From Nocardia carnea (GTDB taxonomy: Bacteria; Actinomycetota; Actinomycetes; Mycobacteriales; Mycobacteriaceae): 61,738 nt of DNA. The notes under the pieces were generated by a model. It had not been told where the DNA came from, searched no databases, and was given only the letters and a program-made list of their open reading frames with translations. Made by a program: the position numbers and the translations under genes. Positions 8,562-18,458 of the stretch are shown one piece after another (the first letter of the stretch is position 1; the number at the start of each line of letters is the position of its first letter). Where the stretch lies: positions 1 through 61,738 of the forward strand of contig NZ_JARWPM010000180.1 in assembly GCF_029869215.1 (NCBI RefSeq), in the 5' to 3' direction.

Positions 8562-8720
8562 TCAGCCCGGTCGCCGGTCGTGCCTTTTCTGGGCGGCGAC
8601 GACCTCTGCCGTATGCGCCCGGATCCAGTCCGGGAACTGCCCCAGCGATGCGGCGAGACCCTGGCCGAGCGCGGTGAGTTCGTAGGTCACCGGGCAGCCC
8701 GCCCGGACCTTCGAGCAGTG
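8562..8720 (-). pseudogene. C-terminal remnant of an HxlR-like regulator
   Basis: Read on the minus strand, the frame ending at the TGA at 8564-8562 encodes CPVTYELTALGQGLAASLG followed by QFPDWIRAH. This is the terminal beta-wing and helix typical of HxlR/MarR-like winged-helix regulators. No start codon or N-terminal helix-turn-helix is found upstream before the PhoX gene region, so it is a truncated remnant. The rest of 8476-8847 holds no gene I can support. Confidence 0.5.
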
Positions 8721-8847
8721 GGCCCGAGATCACGCCGGCGACTTCCGCTGAGCGAGGGCCGGCCCGGCGCGGGAATCGGTCCGCGCCACGCCCAGCGGAT
8801 TCCGGCCCGGCCCAAGGGGTCCGGGCCGGAATCCATGGGCCGGATCG

Positions 8848-10890
8848 TTACTCGACGCCGATCCGGCCGCCACCGGCCTTCCAGACCGCGACCACCGCGG
8901 GCCGCGGCTGCGAGGTACCGCCGTCGGGCCAGTGCGACGCCGGGTTCTCCACCGAGGCATCGTCGGTTTCACCCGGATGCTGGACACACACGACGACCCG
9001 CTCCTCGGTGATCACCGGACCGCAGGTTTCGCCGCCCGCGGGAACCGAGAGGAACTGTTTGGTCTCGCCGCGCCGGTCGCCGTCGAGCACCACCGCGAAC
9101 AGCCCGTCGTTGGCGTCGAGCGCGTTACCGTCGGTGCTGATCCACAGGTTGCCGTACGGATCGAACGCCAGGTTGTCCGGGCAGGAGATCGGGCTGACCT
9201 TGGTTTTGTCGTAGCCGGCGAAGTAGGTGTCGGCGGCCGCCGGATCACCGCACACCAGCAGCAGCGACCAGGTGAATTCGGTACCCGCGTGATCGTCGGT
9301 GATCTCCAGGACCTGGCCATTCTTGTTCTCGTTGCGCGGATTGGCCTCGTCGGCGGCGGCCTCGCCGTCGGTACCGCGTTTGCTGTTGTTGGTCAGCGCC
9401 ACGTACACCTTGCCGGTCTTCGGGTTGGCCTCGAAATCCTCGGGACGGTCCATCTTGGTGGCGCCCACCTTGTCACCGGCCAGGCGGGTGAACACCGCGA
9501 CCTCTTCCGCCGACATACCCTCCACCAGCGATTCGCCGCGGCCGTCCTCGGCGGTGCGCAGGATCGGGATCCACTGGCCCTTACCGGTGAAGCCCTGATC
9601 CGAGGGCACCGTGCCCGAACCGTCGATCCGGTCGGGGTGGTCGCCGGTGAGTTTGGCGACGTAGAGGGTGCCCGCGTCCAGGATGGTCAGGTTGTGGCGG
9701 CGGCTGGCCGCGCCGGTGCCGGGTTCGATCTTGCGCGAGGAGACGAACTTGTACATGTAGTCGAAGCGTTCGTCGTCGCCGCTGTAGGCCACCACGGTGC
9801 CGTCGGAGGTGACGTGGATATTCGCGGCCTCGTGCTTGAACCGGCCGAGCGCGGTGTGCTTGACCGGCGTGGACTTCGGATCCCACGGATCCACCTCGAC
9901 CACCCAGCCGAACCGGTTGGCTTCGTTGGGTTCGGCGGCCACGTCGAAACGCTTGTCGAACTTCTCCCAGAAGTGCGGGGAATCGGATTCACCGATGCCG
10001 TAACGCTCCAGCCGTTCGGCGGTCACCGGGTCGGCGGATTTGCCGATGAAGTAGGCGTTGAAGTTCTCTTCACCGGAAAGCACCGTGCCCCAGGGGGTCA
10101 CACCGCCGGAGCAGTTGTTGATCGTGCCCAGCACCTTCGTGCCGGTGGGGTCGGCGGTGGTTTTCAGCAGCGCGCTCCCGGCGGCGGGGCCGGTGAGCTT
10201 GAACTCGGTGGTCGCGGTGATACGCCGGTTGTACTTACCGAAGACCGGCTTCAGCCGGCCGGTCCCGGATTCGCCGTGCACCTCGACCACCGTCAGGCCG
10301 TGCGCGGCCATCGCGATATCGACCTGCTCCTTGGTGATGGCCTCAGGCTTGTAGCCGGGGAACATGAACACCTCGGTGGTGTATTCGTGGTTCACCACCA
10401 GCAGGTACTTACCGGCCTGGCCCTCGATCGGCAGCAGGCCGGCGAAATCGTTGTTGTAACCGAACTGCTTGGCCTGTGCGGCCGGGGTCTGCGCGTAGAA
10501 ATCGAATTCGGGCGCGTCCTCGAACAGCGGATCACCCCAGCGGATCACCACTTGCTGCTCGTAACCGTCCGGGATGACGACGGCGTCCTCGGTGTTGGGC
10601 GCGACCGGGGTGAACCCGGTGCCCATTCCCTGGCCGCTCTCGGCGCTGCCGGCGCCGGCATCGTCACCACAGGCCGCGAGTGTGCCGACGGCGCCGATCG
10701 CGACCACGGCGGCCGCGCCGCCCTGCAGTACCCGGCGCCGGGAGATCCCGGCCACGATATCCCCGAAGTAGGTGTTCGACGAGGTGTTGGGCACCTCGTG
10801 GAAGCAGGCATTACCGCATTTGTACTGGCAGGTCACGCGCGATCGCGAGCCTGCCGGCTGATGGGCGACGAAGAGCGCAAGAGGTTTCAC
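8848..10890 (-). CDS. PhoX family alkaline phosphatase, Tat-exported
   Basis: A 680-residue protein of the PhoX (DUF839) family. The N-terminus has the actinobacterial CQYKCGNACFHE segment, then a Tat signal with SRRRVLQGG (about residue 50) and a hydrophobic stretch ending AAC. The mature part carries PhoX hallmarks: VVNHEYT, NNCSGGVTPWGTVLSGEEN, GRFKHEAANI and PDNLAFDPYGNLWISTDG. These build the calcium/iron site of phosphatases that release phosphate from organic esters outside the cell. The GTG at 10890 has AGGAG 8 bases upstream. Monocistronic. Phosphate control is expected for the family but no Pho box was verified. Confidence 0.9.
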   Translation of the reverse strand: MKPLALFVAHQPAGSRSRVTCQYKCGNACFHEVPNTSSNTYFGDIVAGISRRRVLQGGAAAVVAIGAVGTLAACGDDAGAGSAESGQGMGTGFTPVAPNTEDAVVIPDGYEQQVVIRWGDPLFEDAPEFDFYAQTPAAQAKQFGYNNDFAGLLPIEGQAGKYLLVVNHEYTTEVFMFPGYKPEAITKEQVDIAMAAHGLTVVEVHGESGTGRLKPVFGKYNRRITATTEFKLTGPAAGSALLKTTADPTGTKVLGTINNCSGGVTPWGTVLSGEENFNAYFIGKSADPVTAERLERYGIGESDSPHFWEKFDKRFDVAAEPNEANRFGWVVEVDPWDPKSTPVKHTALGRFKHEAANIHVTSDGTVVAYSGDDERFDYMYKFVSSRKIEPGTGAASRRHNLTILDAGTLYVAKLTGDHPDRIDGSGTVPSDQGFTGKGQWIPILRTAEDGRGESLVEGMSAEEVAVFTRLAGDKVGATKMDRPEDFEANPKTGKVYVALTNNSKRGTDGEAAADEANPRNENKNGQVLEITDDHAGTEFTWSLLLVCGDPAAADTYFAGYDKTKVSPISCPDNLAFDPYGNLWISTDGNALDANDGLFAVVLDGDRRGETKQFLSVPAGGETCGPVITEERVVVCVQHPGETDDASVENPASHWPDGGTSQPRPAVVAVWKAGGGRIGVE

Positions 10891-11012
10891 AGTGGGACTC
10901 CTGTTCCGGGCTGAACGCCCGCACGCTAGCCGACCCAGGCAAGTCCGAGGAGTCGCACAGATTAACTACCGGCCAACACGGTTGCCCGGAAATTGCCCGG
11001 GCAATCGTGCCG

Positions 11013-11038
11013 GGCGGTACAGATCAAGCTGTACCGCC
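11013..11038 (-). terminator. Hairpin terminator of leuS
   Basis: GGCGGTACAG (11013-11022) and CTGTACCGCC (11029-11038) form a perfect 10-bp stem with a 6-base loop, 17 bases beyond the leuS stop. No long U run follows, as is common in actinobacteria. The motif TTGCCCGGGCAA at 10992-11003 is a second palindrome in the same gap. Confidence 0.6.
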
Positions 11039-11054
11039 TCCGGGCCTGACGCGC

Positions 11055-13946
11055 TCAGGCGACGATATTGACCAGGCGGCCCGGCACCACGATCAGTTTG
11101 CGTGGCGCTTTTCCGTCCAGCAGCGCGGCAATCTTCTCGTCGGCCAGCGCGGCCGCCTCGATCGCTGCCTGATCGGCCTCCGGATCCACCTGGATCCGGC
11201 TGCGGACCTTCCCGTTCACCTGGATCGGGTACTCGACGGTCTCCGCGGTCAGCAGCGCCGGATCGGCCACCGGGAACGGGCCGTGCGCCAGCGAATGGCT
11301 GTGACCCAGACGTTCCCACAGCTCCTCGGTCATATGCGGGGCCAGCGGCGCCAGCATCAGCACCACCGGCTCCACCGCCGAACGGGGTGCGCCCTTCGGA
11401 TAGGCCTTGGTCAGGTGGTTGGTCAGTTCGATCAGTTTGGCGCCGGCGGTGTTGTCGCGCATGGCCGCCAGGTCCTCGTCCACCCCGGCGATCGTCCGGT
11501 GCAGCAACCGCAGCGTCTCGTCGGACGGGTTGTCCTCGGTGACCCGGGTCGCGCCGGTCTCCTCGTCCACCACCAGCCGCCACACGCGCTGCAGGAACCG
11601 GTGCGCGCCGATGACGTCCTTGGTGGCCCACGGCCGGGAGGTGTCCAGCGGGCCCATCGACATCTCGTAGAAGCGGAACGTATCGGCCCCGTACAGATCG
11701 CAGATCTCGTCGGGCGCGATGGCGTTCTTCAGCGATTTGCCGATCTTGCCGTATTCCTGGTTCACCTCGATCTCGGTGCCGGTGGCGTCGGTCCAGTAGA
11801 ACTTGCCGTCGCGTTCGGTCACCTCGGCGGCGGGTACGTAGGCGCCCCGCTCGTCGGTGTAGGCGAAGGCCTGGATATAGCCCTGGTTGAACAGGCGGCG
11901 GTACGGTTCGCTGCCGCTCACATCACCCAGGTCGAACAGCACTTTCTGCCAGAAACGGGCGTACAGCAGATGCAGGACGGCGTGTTCCACACCGCCGACG
12001 TACAGGTCCACACCGCCCGGATCGGCGGCACCGTGCTCGGCCGGGCGCGGGCCCAGCCAGTAGTTCTCGTTCTCCTTCGCGCAGAACTCCGCCGCGTTGG
12101 TCGGGTCGGCGTAGCGCAGCTGGTACCAGGAGCTGCCCGCCCAGTTGGGCATGACGTTGGTATCGCGGCGGTAGGTGCGCGGGCCGTCGCCCAGGTCCAG
12201 TTCCACCTCCACCCAGTCGGTGGCCTTGGCCAGCGGCGGGGAGGGTTCGGAATCGGCGTCGTCGGGGTCGAAAGTGACGGGCGCGAAATCGTCCAGTTCG
12301 GGCAGCCGCACCGGCAGCATCGATTCCGGCAAGGCGTGCGGGGCGCCGGTCTCGTCGTAGACGATCGGGAACGGTTCGCCCCAGTACCGCTGCCGCGCGA
12401 ACAGCCAGTCGCGCAGTTTGTATTGCACGGTGCCCGCGCCGCGGCCGTCGGCTTCCAGCCGCGCGATCACCGTGGCCTTGGCGTCGGCGATGGTCAGGCC
12501 GTTCAGGTAATCAGAGTTGATGGCGGGACCGTCACCGGTGTAGGCCTCGCCGTCGAAGCCCTCGGGCGGTTCGACGGTCCGGATGATCGGCAGGCCGAAC
12601 GCGGTCGCGAAATCCCAGTCGCGCTGGTCCTGGCCGGGGACGGCCATGATGGCGCCGGTGCCGTAACCGCTCAGCACATAGTCGGCGATGAAGACCGGGA
12701 TCCGCGCGCCGTTCACCGGGTTGGTGGCGTAGGTGCCCAGGAAGACGCCGGTCTTGTCCTTGTTCTCCTGCCGCTCCAGATCCGATTTCGCGGCGATGGC
12801 CCGGCGGTAGGCGGCGACCGCCTCGGCCGGGGTCGCGCTGCCGCCGGTCCAGCGGGCGTCGGTATCGGCCGGCCAGGCGGCCGCGGTCAGCGCGTCGACC
12901 ATCTCGTGTTCCGGGGCCAGCACCATGTAGGTCGCGCCGAACAGGGTATCGGGGCGGGTGGTGAACACCTCCACATCACCGGCCGGGGTCGCGAACTCGA
13001 CCCGGGCACCGCGCGAACGCCCGATCCAGTTGCGCTGCATGGCCTTGACGTTCTCCGGCCAGTCCACATGGTCCAGATCGTCGATCAGCCGGTCGGCGTA
13101 GGCGGTGATACGCATCATCCACTGCCACAGACGTTTCCGGAACACCGGGAAATTGCCGCGCTCACTGCGCCCGTCGGCGGTGACCTCCTCGTTGGACAGC
13201 ACGGTGCCCAGGCCCGGGCACCAGTTGACCATCGAATCGGTCTGGTAGACCAGCCGGTACGAGTCGATCAGCGCCCGCCGCTCGGCGGCGGACATACTCG
13301 CCCAGTCCTTATCGTCGGGCACCGCGCGGGCGCCGACGGCGAACTGCCGCTCCAGCTCCTCGATCGGGCGGGCCCGGCCGGCCTCCTGGTCGTACCAGGC
13401 GTTGTAGATACGCAGGAAGATCCACTGCGTCCACTTGTAGTACTCGGGGTCGGTGGTCGCGAACGACCGCCGCCGATCGTGCCCCAGGCCCAGCCGGTCC
13501 AGCTGGCGCTGCATGGTCGCGATATTGGCCTCGGTGGTGTCGCGCGGATGCGCACCGGTCTGCACGGCGTACTGCTCGGCGGGCAGGCCGAACGCGTCGT
13601 ACCCCAGCGCGTGCAGCACATTGCGTCCGTGCATCCGGTGGTACCGCGCGAACACATCGGTGGCGATATAACCCAGCGGATGCCCCACGTGCAGGCCGGC
13701 GCCCGACGGGTACGGGAACATGTCCTGCACGAACAGCTTGTCCGCGGGTACCTCCCCCGCCAGCGGGCCCACCGGGTTCGGGGCATGGAAGGTGCCACGC
13801 TCGGCCCAGCGCTGCTGCCACCGGCGCTCGATCTCCCCGGCGAGCGCGGCGGTGTACCGATGGGCGGGCGTATCGTCGGCCCGGCCCGGGGCGCCGGTGT
13901 CTACCGAGCTCTGCCCGGCCGTCTCGGTTGCGCGGGAGTCCTGCAC
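11055..13946 (-). CDS. leuS: Leucyl-tRNA synthetase
   Basis: A 963-residue class Ia aminoacyl-tRNA synthetase that charges tRNA-Leu. The HIGH-type motif appears as HVGHPLGY (about residue 77) and the KMSKS-type motif as KIGKSLKN (about 730). The long insert between contains the CP1 editing domain, followed by the anticodon-binding region and a C-terminal domain ending [14 protein letters not shown]. The length fits bacterial LeuRS. The first 35 residues are a non-conserved extension, so initiation slightly downstream is possible. An essential single-copy gene, useful as a phylogenetic anchor. Confidence 0.97.
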   Translation of the reverse strand: MQDSRATETAGQSSVDTGAPGRADDTPAHRYTAALAGEIERRWQQRWAERGTFHAPNPVGPLAGEVPADKLFVQDMFPYPSGAGLHVGHPLGYIATDVFARYHRMHGRNVLHALGYDAFGLPAEQYAVQTGAHPRDTTEANIATMQRQLDRLGLGHDRRRSFATTDPEYYKWTQWIFLRIYNAWYDQEAGRARPIEELERQFAVGARAVPDDKDWASMSAAERRALIDSYRLVYQTDSMVNWCPGLGTVLSNEEVTADGRSERGNFPVFRKRLWQWMMRITAYADRLIDDLDHVDWPENVKAMQRNWIGRSRGARVEFATPAGDVEVFTTRPDTLFGATYMVLAPEHEMVDALTAAAWPADTDARWTGGSATPAEAVAAYRRAIAAKSDLERQENKDKTGVFLGTYATNPVNGARIPVFIADYVLSGYGTGAIMAVPGQDQRDWDFATAFGLPIIRTVEPPEGFDGEAYTGDGPAINSDYLNGLTIADAKATVIARLEADGRGAGTVQYKLRDWLFARQRYWGEPFPIVYDETGAPHALPESMLPVRLPELDDFAPVTFDPDDADSEPSPPLAKATDWVEVELDLGDGPRTYRRDTNVMPNWAGSSWYQLRYADPTNAAEFCAKENENYWLGPRPAEHGAADPGGVDLYVGGVEHAVLHLLYARFWQKVLFDLGDVSGSEPYRRLFNQGYIQAFAYTDERGAYVPAAEVTERDGKFYWTDATGTEIEVNQEYGKIGKSLKNAIAPDEICDLYGADTFRFYEMSMGPLDTSRPWATKDVIGAHRFLQRVWRLVVDEETGATRVTEDNPSDETLRLLHRTIAGVDEDLAAMRDNTAGAKLIELTNHLTKAYPKGAPRSAVEPVVLMLAPLAPHMTEELWERLGHSHSLAHGPFPVADPALLTAETVEYPIQVNGKVRSRIQVDPEADQAAIEAAALADEKIAALLDGKAPRKLIVVPGRLVNIVA

Positions 13947-14061
13947 GGTCCTGCCTTCTCTAGCTGCTGATGGGGAGAAATCCGTCGTCGAACAGCCTAA
14001 GACGTGCCCCCTGACAAGCCCAAAAAGGTGGGCGCGAAATTCACTGCGGTATTCTCACCAG

Positions 14062-14484
14062 GTGTTTGCCGTCGCGATTCTGCTGTTCGTCCTGGCCCTG
14101 ATTGCCCTGGCGACGGGCGTGCTCGGCCTTATCGGCCGGCTGCCCGGCAACCGCTACATCGGGGTGCACACCGAGGCGGCGCTGCGCGACGAGACCGCGT
14201 TCCGCACCGCGAACCGGATCGCGGCCCCCACCTCCCTGGTTTCCGGCGCGCTCCTCGCCGCGGGCGGGCTGGTGGTGCTGGCCGCCGGCACGCTCACCGG
14301 TCTTGTCGTGACCGCGGGCGTGCTGGTGATCGCCCTGTTCACCCTGGGCGCGGGCGCCAATGCCGGGGCCCGGGCCGCCGAGGCCATCGCCCCGCCGACG
14401 GAGACCGGTGGATGCGGCGGGGCCTGCGGGGGTTGTTCGCTGAAGAGCACCTGCGAACCGGCCGCCGAATCGCAGCCGGTCTGA
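14062..14484 (+). CDS. SdpI family membrane protein with Cys-rich tail
   Basis: A 140-residue protein with three hydrophobic spans and the SdpI signature GRLPGNRYIGVHTEAALRD followed by TANRIA. SdpI was first described as immunity and signalling protein to the SdpC toxin in Bacillus; actinobacterial homologues are uncharacterised. The C-terminal tail has a CGGACGGCSLKSTC cluster. The GTG at 14062 has only a weak adjacent AGG, but TATTCT lies 6 bases upstream, so a leaderless mRNA is possible. It converges with the glucosylglycerate hydrolase gene, whose stop is 4 bases away. Confidence 0.8.
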   Translation: MFAVAILLFVLALIALATGVLGLIGRLPGNRYIGVHTEAALRDETAFRTANRIAAPTSLVSGALLAAGGLVVLAAGTLTGLVVTAGVLVIALFTLGAGANAGARAAEAIAPPTETGGCGGACGGCSLKSTCEPAAESQPV

Positions 14485-14488
14485 CCCG

Positions 14489-15829
14489 TCACCCCAGCCA
14501 GTCGAGTACCGAAGCGGCCGTCCACGACTGCTGCATGCTGCCCAGCGGCTCCCCGGTGAACGGTTCGTAGTACTCCGCGAAACTGCCGTCGCTGGCCTGC
14601 CGCAACGCTTCGGCACGCAACATGAAGGAGCGTTCCGCCCAGCCGCGGTGGGCGAAAACCCAGGAGAACAGCCAGCTCATCACCGGCCACACCGGGCCGC
14701 GCCAATATTCGCGGGGGCGGAAATCCTTCGATACCGGCGAGGTGGAGGGCGGCAGCGCGTACCGCAGATCCGGGTGTCCACAGAATCTCGGCCCCTCGAA
14801 GATCCGGAGCAGGCTGCGTTCGGTGGCCCGGGGCAAGCCGCCGCAGATGAGCGGCGCGAACATGGCCAGGGTTTCGGTGGTGATCCAGCGCCGCAGCCGG
14901 GTGTCGTAGTCGCGGGCAGCCCCGGTGCGGGCGTCGGTGGTGGCGATCACGCCGGCGCGGAACCGGTCGGCCCAGCCGAACAGTTCCCGGGTATCGGCCT
15001 TCGGCTGGTGGTATTCCTCACCGATCTGCCCCAGCACCTCGCAGGCCAGGGAAAAGATCGCGGTGACGAACACATCCTCGACGGCGAAATTCATCACCGT
15101 GCTCAGTACGGCGTCGTCGTAGCGGGCGCGCCGCATCTGCTCCACCAGCCACAGGTAGCGGTCGTATTCGCGGTCGGTGGGGCGCTGGGTGGGGTCGTCG
15201 ATGACGAGTACGTCCTCACGCCGGTAGGCGGGCAGGTCCGGGCCGGGCAGCACGTTCTCGTAGGCGCGATCCCACCGCGGCGAGTTGTCCATCCCCGATT
15301 CCCAGCCGTGGTAGAGCGTGATCCGGCCGCTGCCCAGCGGGTCGCGGGCGTGCGCGAGCCAGCGATGCCAGCGCACCAGATCGGGCCAGCGGCGGTTCAG
15401 GAATTCCTCGGCCACCGCCCGGGTACTGCGGCCGTGCCGGCGGGAATGGTCCAGGATGCGCTGCACCGCGATGGCGTGCACCGGCGGCTGGGTGATCCCG
15501 GAGGTATCCGGGCCGTCGGGCGCCTGGGCCGCCAGCAACCGGCATTCCCAGCGGGCCGGGCCGGGGAAATAACCGTCCACCCCGTTGGCGAACACGATGT
15601 GCGGGATCATCCCGTTCTTCCACTGCGCCGAGAGCAGGGTGTCGAGTTCCACCACCGCGCGTTCCACGCTCAACGGCGCCAGCCCCACCGCCACGAACGC
15701 CGCGTCCCAGCTCCACATATGCGGGTAGAGCCGCGGGGCGGCGCTGGTCATGGTTCCCAAATCGTTGCCGCGCAGCAGATACGCCGCACGGGCCGCGAGC
15801 TGCGTGGGGGTGAAGCCGGGATGTGCCAT
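14489..15829 (-). CDS. ggH: Glucosylglycerate hydrolase (GH63-like)
   Basis: Starting at ATG 15829 this protein has 446 residues, the length I recall for mycobacterial glucosylglycerate hydrolase. Motifs typical of the (alpha/alpha)6 barrel include MWSWDAAFVAVGL, QWKNGMIPH, YHGWESGMDNSPRWD and YWRGPVWPVMSW near the end, with acidic catalytic candidates in WDAAF and GMDNSPRWD. The enzyme hydrolyses glucosylglycerate or mannosylglycerate, compatible solutes that mycobacteria accumulate under nitrogen limitation, and so mobilises them. A cytosolic monocistronic gene. Substrate choice between glucosyl- and mannosylglycerate is inferred from the family. Confidence 0.85.
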   Translation of the reverse strand: MAHPGFTPTQLAARAAYLLRGNDLGTMTSAAPRLYPHMWSWDAAFVAVGLAPLSVERAVVELDTLLSAQWKNGMIPHIVFANGVDGYFPGPARWECRLLAAQAPDGPDTSGITQPPVHAIAVQRILDHSRRHGRSTRAVAEEFLNRRWPDLVRWHRWLAHARDPLGSGRITLYHGWESGMDNSPRWDRAYENVLPGPDLPAYRREDVLVIDDPTQRPTDREYDRYLWLVEQMRRARYDDAVLSTVMNFAVEDVFVTAIFSLACEVLGQIGEEYHQPKADTRELFGWADRFRAGVIATTDARTGAARDYDTRLRRWITTETLAMFAPLICGGLPRATERSLLRIFEGPRFCGHPDLRYALPPSTSPVSKDFRPREYWRGPVWPVMSWLFSWVFAHRGWAERSFMLRAEALRQASDGSFAEYYEPFTGEPLGSMQQSWTAASVLDWLG

Positions 15830-16084
15830 CTCTATATCTTGCTTGTTCGGCCGGGCCGCACGCCCGGTTCGGTGAAGGGGTGATCGCAATATCTACCCAG
15901 CTACGGTTTCGCGGGAATGAGCATCGGATTGCGTACGTGTTGAATGGCCATCCGCGGCGCCGCGGGCCGGGGCAGCGATAGGGCAGCGGGGTGCGGCCAC
16001 GACAGGCGGGATAGCGAACGGAATACAGTCGGGGAGACCTCCGATCCGCGCCCACACGCGACGACCGAACGAGGAGATGGTGCT

Positions 16085-16783
16085 GTGCAGAGAGCTGACT
16101 CGCCGGGTGATGCACGGCCGGTGGCGTTGATCACCGGAGGGGGGCGGGGGCTCGGTGCGGCGATCGCCCGGGAACTCGCCCCCGACCACGCCCTGCTGCT
16201 GGGCGGGCGCACGGCGGCCGGACTGGAGAAGATCCTCGCCGAACTTCCCGGCGCGAGCGGCTGGCCGGTAGAGCTCACCGATTACAGCGCGGTGGCCGAG
16301 GCGGTACGCCCGATCGACCGGCTGGACGTGCTGGTCCACAACGCCGGTATCGCCGACCTCGGCCCAATCGCCGAATCCTCGGTGCGCCAGTGGCGCGACA
16401 CCCTCGAGGCCAATCTGATCGCCGTGGCCGAACTCACCCGGCTGCTGCTGCCCGCCCTGCGCGCGGCGCACGGTCATGTGGTGCTGATCAACTCCGGCGC
16501 CGGCCTCCGGGCGAACGCCGGCTGGGCGTCCTACGCGGCGAGCAAGTTCGGGTTACGGGCGTTCGGTGACGCGCTGCGGCTGGAGGAACGCTCGATCCGG
16601 GTGACCTCGATACATCCGGGTCGTATCGACACCGATATGCAGCGTGACATCGTGGCCGGGGAGGGCCGGGCCTATGACCCGGCCGAATTCCTGCGCCCGG
16701 AAACCGTCGCGCGTGCTGTCCGCACGGCCATCGACACACCTCCTGACGGCCATCCCACGGAGATCGTGCTGCGACCCCGCTGA
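16085..16783 (+). CDS. Short-chain dehydrogenase/reductase
   Basis: A 232-residue classical SDR with ITGGGRGLGAAIA (cofactor loop), HNAGIAD (NAG motif), an INSGAG segment carrying the catalytic Ser, and YAASKFG with the YxxxK pair. GTG 16085 is chosen because GAGGAG lies 8 bases upstream; the longer ATG 15944 reading is unlikely. It probably uses NADPH. The substrate is unknown. Nothing recognisable lies in 16784-17026 downstream. Confidence 0.88.
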   Translation: MQRADSPGDARPVALITGGGRGLGAAIARELAPDHALLLGGRTAAGLEKILAELPGASGWPVELTDYSAVAEAVRPIDRLDVLVHNAGIADLGPIAESSVRQWRDTLEANLIAVAELTRLLLPALRAAHGHVVLINSGAGLRANAGWASYAASKFGLRAFGDALRLEERSIRVTSIHPGRIDTDMQRDIVAGEGRAYDPAEFLRPETVARAVRTAIDTPPDGHPTEIVLRPR

Positions 16784-17026
16784 ACGGCACACAGCTGGTT
16801 ATGACGGGCCGCCACGGTCCGGTGGCGCTGCGATCGCCCGGATACGGCGGCCGCGGCGCCCCGCCACGCCGTTACCCACCGAGGCGGGCGTCAAGGCACT
16901 GCGACGGCGTCACGAGCCGGAATATGCGCCCGGTACCGCCCGCCGCCGACGCGCCGGCGGGACGGCGTGGCAGGACCGGACCCTGCCTACCCAGGCTTGT
17001 ACCGGGCCCCCTGCGGCCAGACCCGG

Positions 17027-17323
17027 TCAGTGTTCGTCGTAGTGGCCGTTGTGCGGGGCGTGGCGGTGTCCGTCGTGGATGTAGTCGACGTGGTCGCCGT
17101 GCGGTACCGCTACATGCCCGCAACCCTCGCCGTGCACGTGCTCGTGTGAGCCGTGTTCGTGGTGGCCCTCGGGTTCGCATTCGTCGTAGTGGCCCGCGTG
17201 CTCGCGGTGCAGATGTCCGTCGTGGACATAATCCACATGATCGCCGTGCGGCACGGCGACGTGCCCGCAATCCGGGCCGTGGACATGCTGGTGTTCGGTG
17301 TGCTGAGCGTGTGCCGTTTGCAT
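17027..17323 (-). CDS. Duplicated His-rich metal-binding small protein
   Basis: A 98-residue protein, about one third His, Asp or Glu, built from two near-identical units. Each unit contains CGHVAVPHGDHVDY followed by V/I-HDGH and ends in GHYDE. Such small His-rich proteins are widespread in actinobacteria and are presumed to buffer zinc or nickel; that is family inference. GAAGGAA lies just upstream of ATG 17323. The upstream region has an imperfect inverted repeat at about 17361-17390 that could be a metal-regulator operator. No transporter lies beside it here. Confidence 0.75.
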   Translation of the reverse strand: MQTAHAQHTEHQHVHGPDCGHVAVPHGDHVDYVHDGHLHREHAGHYDECEPEGHHEHGSHEHVHGEGCGHVAVPHGDHVDYIHDGHRHAPHNGHYDEH

Positions 17324-17360
17324 CGGTGTTCCTTCTTCCTCGAAGCGGTCAGCTGGAACT

Positions 17361-17390
17361 ACGCACAGAGTTACATTAGCAAGTGCGCAT
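17361..17390 (-). promoter_or_regulatory. Candidate operator upstream of the His-rich gene
   Basis: On the minus strand TGCGCACTTGCTAATG followed by TAACTCTGTGCGTA forms an imperfect inverted repeat with outer TGCGCA and TGTGCG arms, 38 bases before the start codon. Its AT-rich core and position would suit an ArsR/SmtB-type metal sensor. This is inference from symmetry and context only. Confidence 0.3.
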
Positions 17391-17622
17391 CACTGCAGAT
17401 AGCTGGACATTCACCGATCAAGCGTTATACAGTGCGGCCGACCCTACCGGGGCAGTTCACACCCGATGATGTTCGATACCGCAGCAACTACGCGGGCGAC
17501 AGGGAAATTTTTCCGCTGCGGCACGGCTTGTATCTATCGCCGCGACGCCCGGACCCGGAGCCGGCCGGTAGGGACAGGAGGGCGGCTGGAGTTACCGAAT
17601 CATCCGATCTCTAAACTTGATT

Positions 17623-17647
17623 CTAGGAATTTCCTAAAAATTCCTAG
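17623..17647. promoter_or_regulatory. AT-rich palindrome with three TAGGAA half-sites
   Basis: CTAGGAATTT (17623-17632) and AAATTCCTAG (17638-17647) are a perfect 10-bp inverted repeat around a 5-base centre. Inside, TAGGAA and TTCCTA also pair across one base, so there are three overlapping half-sites. It stands out in GC-rich DNA, 147 bases before the secreted-protein gene. The remainder of the 17324-17794 gap holds no gene I can support. Confidence 0.5.
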
Positions 17648-17794
17648 GCTTCGGCACCCTCCACAGCGTAATGTCTCAAATGTTCGAAACCGCCGGGACA
17701 CAGGCGATTCGGTCCGGCGGAACTCGGACAGCGTGCTCGTCCCAGCTGTAAACCACCCTTGGCGACATCGTGATCAGATCGGACATGTGAACCC

Positions 17795-18445
17795 ATGAGG
17801 ATCCGCAAGATTGCCGCGGCCGTCGTGCCGCTGCTTGCCACCGCGACCTTCGGCTCGGCGGCCGCCCACGCAAACCCCACACCCACCCCCGATATCGGTT
17901 ACCGCACCGAACTCGTCGGCAAGAACGTCGTAACCACCCTGACGCACGGGAAGTTCGAGATCGACGGCGAAACCGTCGATATCCTCGACGAATCCGGTGC
18001 CACCGTGGTCACCCTGCCGCTCGCGGTCCGTGAGGGAACCACCGAATACCCGCTGCCCCACGCGATCCGCGAAGACGGCCGGGTACTGGAACTCACCGCG
18101 GTCAAAGACCCGGCAAAGGCGCGCCCCGCAGCGGAGTTCGTAGCTTCTCCGCAAGAAAACCTGGCGGCGCAAAACAATTTTGCGTCGCAGTTCGGACTTG
18201 CCACGGCTATCGGCGGTTTCGTCGGTACTGCCATCGGTGCAGTAATCGGTCTGGTCGCCACCCTGCCGACCGGGGTCGGTGTACCGGCCGGGATCATCAC
18301 GGGCGCAACCATCGGCGGAATCCTCGGGACGATCGCCGTCGGCGGACCCACGCTGGTCATCGCAGCAGTCGACCTGATCAACACTTTGAACGCGGCCCCC
18401 GGCACCACCCAGTGGGCGCCGAAGAAGACCGTTTCGGAGAACTGA
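17795..18445 (+). CDS. Nocardia-type secreted protein with glycine-zipper C-terminus
   Basis: A 216-residue exported protein. The signal peptide MRIRKIAAAVVPLLATATFG ends with AHA. A beta-rich domain follows (YRTELVGKNVVTTLTHGKFE; YPLPHAIREDGRVLELT), then the linker ASPQENLAAQNNFASQFGLA and two hydrophobic Gly/Ala-rich helices with GxxxG spacing. The same architecture is multiplied in Nocardia genomes (DUF8020-like as I recall it); function is unknown, with surface or membrane association likely. The ATG at 17795 has no strong ribosome site. Confidence 0.8.
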   Translation: MRIRKIAAAVVPLLATATFGSAAAHANPTPTPDIGYRTELVGKNVVTTLTHGKFEIDGETVDILDESGATVVTLPLAVREGTTEYPLPHAIREDGRVLELTAVKDPAKARPAAEFVASPQENLAAQNNFASQFGLATAIGGFVGTAIGAVIGLVATLPTGVGVPAGIITGATIGGILGTIAVGGPTLVIAAVDLINTLNAAPGTTQWAPKKTVSEN

Positions 18446-18458
18446 CCCACACATCTCG

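Noticed and set aside
8914..10914. Long plus-strand open frames opposite PhoX and similarly opposite leuS
   Set aside because: They are antisense shadows created by high GC at third positions; the minus-strand proteins carry complete family motifs.
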